This document shows positions 61,728 to 64,000 of a stretch of 64,000 nucleotides of DNA, piece after piece. The number at the start of each line of letters is the position of its first letter. Positions within the stretch are counted from its first letter, which is position 1. This DNA is from Actinobaculum sp. oral taxon 183 str. F0552 (GTDB lineage: Bacteria; Actinomycetota; Actinomycetes; Actinomycetales; Actinomycetaceae), in the NCBI RefSeq assembly GCF_000466165.1, contig NZ_KE951476.1, positions 1 through 64,000 of the forward strand. The letters are read 5' to 3'. The notes beneath the pieces are model-generated. The model was not told the origin of the DNA. It made no database searches and worked only from the letters and a program-made list of their open reading frames with translations. Both the position numbers and the translations under genes were made by a program.

Positions 61728-62603
61728 TCACTTCAAAAGCGGTTCCAATTTCTTTTCGTCTTTCTTCACCCTTTCCAATTCATTAGCCAGTTCAGCTGCT
61801 TTTGACTTCGTTTCAGACGACGGATCGCGAAAGCGATTGCCCTTCTTGTACTCGCTGATGTCCTCTTCGAGCAATCTCCTACGAGAACCCAAACTCTCCT
61901 TCATAAGGAGGAGCCTCTTGCGATTCGCTCGATCGCGATCCTTGAACGGTATGCCATCGAGATTGCCAACCCAATCAGGATGATTGTTTATCATATCCTC
62001 TTGCTCCTTATGTGAACGTGAAGTCCACCAATCATTGGCTTGCTCAGCGTTCCATTCACCTTTCGGTGCCTGATCAGATTTGGAATGAATAATCGCTTGC
62101 TTAGTTGAACTAAGCCAATCAGCTGTGTTTTTCAAACGCTCTATACTTTCATAAACATTTTCCAATGTGGACACAATTTCTTTACTTTTTCTAATGTATA
62201 AATCAACTAATATTTCGATTGAAAGTTTTATGGTTTTTCTTTCGCTTTCATCTTGCATGCCATGGTACTCCACTTCTCCTGAATAGCTAATGCTGTATTC
62301 TTGTCGGGCAGCACGTGAGGACACTTCCGATGCTTTTCTGGCCACGTCCTCCACTGCGCTGGCGCCGGTGAGAAGGTCATTCCCAGCCTGGGTCATATCG
62401 CGGAACAAGTCCGAGGCGTCATCCACCAGGGCGCGACGTTCCCTAGCCTCGGACTCCGCATAGGCTCCTAGAAGGTCCTCGGTGTTGACGCGAGCGAAAT
62501 CCTCGGCGATCACATCGAATTTCTTTGCGTCCCATCGAAGTTCCTCACCCGCTGCGCGAAGCTCTGAGGCATCCCACTTCAGTATATCTCCGAATTCGAG
62601 CAT
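61728..62603 (-). CDS. N-terminal helical part of the DUF1023 hydrolase gene, ending at TGA
   Basis: 291 residues. ATG at 62603. Residues ~1-175 are helical with a LKWDASELRAAGEELRWDAK start, like WXG/LXG-type export domains. Near residue 190 the family lead-in to the hydrolase appears: DWWTSRSHKEQEDMINNHP and DWVGNLDGIPFKDRDRANR, usual in DUF1023 proteins. The TGA comes after DEKKLEPLLK, before FSGPSDGRHSLTSF in the same frame. The gene and the following hydrolase part are less GC-rich than the neighbouring metG, suggesting acquisition. Confidence 0.75.
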   Translation of the reverse strand: MLEFGDILKWDASELRAAGEELRWDAKKFDVIAEDFARVNTEDLLGAYAESEARERRALVDDASDLFRDMTQAGNDLLTGASAVEDVARKASEVSSRAARQEYSISYSGEVEYHGMQDESERKTIKLSIEILVDLYIRKSKEIVSTLENVYESIERLKNTADWLSSTKQAIIHSKSDQAPKGEWNAEQANDWWTSRSHKEQEDMINNHPDWVGNLDGIPFKDRDRANRKRLLLMKESLGSRRRLLEEDISEYKKGNRFRDPSSETKSKAAELANELERVKKDEKKLEPLLK

Positions 62604-62841
62604 GATTTCACTTTCCTTTTACATGCGAGATGGTGATATCACTCAGTATGGCACGTTCTATGCGCAAAGAACAGGGGTTCTCTGAGAATGGGGAACCGGC
62701 GAATGCCCACGCCATCCCCACGGCATCCCGACCTGGGCGGGACCGCGGCCCGCCCGAAATCCGCCTGCCGCCCCGGGCGTGGCTGCGGGTACGCGCGCCT
62801 TGAGGTGAACTGCTCCGCCGCGGAGACGTACCCTTGTGTCT
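62604..62841. other. Divergent promoter region of the hydrolase cassette and metG
   Basis: About 240 bases. The left third is AT-rich and should hold the cassette promoter; the right part is GC-rich. No operator recognised. Confidence 0.4.
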
Positions 62842-64000
62842 ATGTCGAACGTTCTCTCAGCAGTTGCGTGGCCCTACGCCAACGGCCCGCGCCACATCGG
62901 GCACGTCGCCGGATTCGGCGTCCCCTCCGACGTCTTCTCCCGGTACATGCGGATGCGCGGCGAGGACGTGCTCATGGTCTCCGGCACGGACGAACACGGC
63001 ACGCCCATCCTCGTGGCGGCCGAAGCCGCCGGCAAGACGCCCAAGCAGCTCGCCGACGAGAACAACCGGATCATCGTCGAGGACCTCGTGGCCCTCGGCC
63101 TGTCCTACGACCTGTTCACCCGGACCACCACCGTCAACCACGAGCGCGTGGTCCAGCAGATGTTCGACGTCTGCCGCGACAACGGGTACATGATCGTCCA
63201 GCAGCAGAGCGTCGCCATCGACCCGGTCACCGGCAACACCCTGCCTGACCGCTACATCGAGGGGACCTGCCCGATCTGCGGCTCGCCCGGCGCGCGCGGC
63301 GACCAGTGCGACACCTGCGGGAACCAACTCGACCCGCAGGACCTCGTCGACCCGATCTCCACGGTCTCCGGGCGGGCGCCGCGCTTCGAGGTCACCGACC
63401 ACTACTTCCTCGACATCCCCGCGCTGGCCGGGACCCTGGGGGAGTGGCTCGACGGCGTCGAGGCGACCGGCGAATGGCGCCCCAACGTCATCGCCTTCTC
63501 CAAACACCTGCTCGAAGACGTGCGCCCGCGGGCCATGAGCCGCGACATCTCCTGGGGGATCCCGATCCCCGGCTGGGAGGACCAGCCCAACAAGCGCCTG
63601 TACGTGTGGTTCGACGCCGTCATCGGCTACCTCTCGGCCTCCGTCGAATGGGCGCGCCGCCGCGCCGCCGCCGGGGAGGGAAGCGCCGAGGACTGGCGGC
63701 GATGGTGGAACGACCCCGACGCACTCTCCTACTACTTCATGGGCAAGGACAACATCGTCTTCCACTCCCAGATCTGGCCGGCCGAACTGCTCGCCTACAA
63801 CGGCGAGGGCTCGCACGGCGGAGAGCCGGGCAGCCTGGGAGCCCTCAACCTGCCGACCCAGGTGGTCGCCTCCGAGTTCCTCACAATGGAGGGGAAGAAG
63901 TTCTCCTCCTCGAAGAACGTGGTCATCTACGTGCGCGACGTCCTCTCCCGCTACCAGCCCGACGCCCTGCGCTACTTCATCTCGATCGCCGGGCCCGAGA
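62842..64000 (+). CDS. metG: Methionyl-tRNA synthetase (3' end outside window)
   Basis: Open to the right edge; 386 codons visible. HIGH motif in [14 protein letters not shown] (His18-His21), catalytic TDEHGTPI, zinc knuckle [19 protein letters not shown], and the KMSKS equivalent KKFSSSKN near codon 355. The zinc-containing form with KFSSSK fits actinobacteria. It charges tRNA-Met. ATG at 62842 lacks a strong ribosome binding site. Confidence 0.96.
   Translation, partial: MSNVLSAVAWPYANGPRHIGHVAGFGVPSDVFSRYMRMRGEDVLMVSGTDEHGTPILVAAEAAGKTPKQLADENNRIIVEDLVALGLSYDLFTRTTTVNHERVVQQMFDVCRDNGYMIVQQQSVAIDPVTGNTLPDRYIEGTCPICGSPGARGDQCDTCGNQLDPQDLVDPISTVSGRAPRFEVTDHYFLDIPALAGTLGEWLDGVEATGEWRPNVIAFSKHLLEDVRPRAMSRDISWGIPIPGWEDQPNKRLYVWFDAVIGYLSASVEWARRRAAAGEGSAEDWRRWWNDPDALSYYFMGKDNIVFHSQIWPAELLAYNGEGSHGGEPGSLGALNLPTQVVASEFLTMEGKKFSSSKNVVIYVRDVLSRYQPDALRYFISIAGPE

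Noticed and set aside
62688-63248. 186-codon plus-strand frame overlapping the metG start
   Set aside because: Shadow frame; metG, open to the window edge, is the real gene here.
1-64000. CRISPR array, insertion sequence or prophage
   Set aside because: No regular spacer-repeat array, transposase, integrase or phage structural gene was seen; the longest repeats are the lipoprotein copies and the 23-nt tandems.

Overview
The window is high-GC DNA with actinobacterial hallmarks: many GTG starts, actinobacterial family members such as a DUF1023-type alpha/beta hydrolase, protein O-mannosyltransferase and sortase substrate with an LAxTG signal, and an rsmI/pmt neighbourhood with metG nearby. A member of the order Actinomycetales (Actinomyces-like) is my best guess; the genus cannot be fixed from sequence alone. 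The window begins inside a disordered protein gene and ends inside metG, which is open at the right edge.

Region by region. 1-3.6 kb: tRNA-Ala(CGC), then an AT-rich islet with a frameshifted membrane-anchored gene and a translationally coupled XRE-ImmA/IrrE + DUF4411 (PIN-like) pair. 3.9-6.7 kb: a coupled minus-strand operon speD / DUF4178 / DUF350 / membrane-fused spermidine synthase-like enzyme. 7-19 kb: transporters, oxidoreductases and several regulator-target pairs (MarR, MerR-GyrI, ABC export pair, MarR + small membrane protein), with decayed oxidoreductase fragments between them. 19-32 kb: secreted LAHTG-anchored 5'-nucleotidase, AGE-family epimerase, ArsR/MFS pair with a very strong operator, divergent tag/udgB DNA repair genes, M50-like protease, acetyltransferase and cupin. 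32-38 kb: Kup potassium uptake, YjdF with a structured leader, CstA/YbdD pyruvate-type transporter, DUF488.

38-45 kb: a minus-strand block with an ABC-2 exporter, a NarL-type two-component system whose kinase carries a strikingly AT-rich transmembrane segment, and a small secreted two-cysteine peptide; the promoter side of the exporter carries three 23-nt tandem repeats. 45-55 kb: HtrA-like protease and a truncated-looking paralogous membrane anchor, protein O-mannosyltransferase with a large disordered insertion, rsmI, a DUF2470 (HugZ-like) gene behind a DtxR-type iron box, DUF1540 and a HAD phosphatase. 55-59 kb: siderophore-interacting protein fused to a methyltransferase-like module, and a nicotinamidase with a long acidic tail lacking Lys/Arg. 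58.8-62.6 kb: a duplicated, partly decayed cassette of DUF1023 hydrolase, lipoprotein and small helical protein that looks like a secreted effector/partner locus with remnants of a second copy. 62.8 kb to the end: metG.

The best candidates for undescribed biology are the peptide/two-component/exporter block (38.4-43.3 kb), the hydrolase-lipoprotein-helical cassette (58.8-62.6 kb), the SIP-methyltransferase fusion, the acidic-tailed PncA and the structured leader of yjdF. All function calls are from motif recognition by eye; no database search was run.
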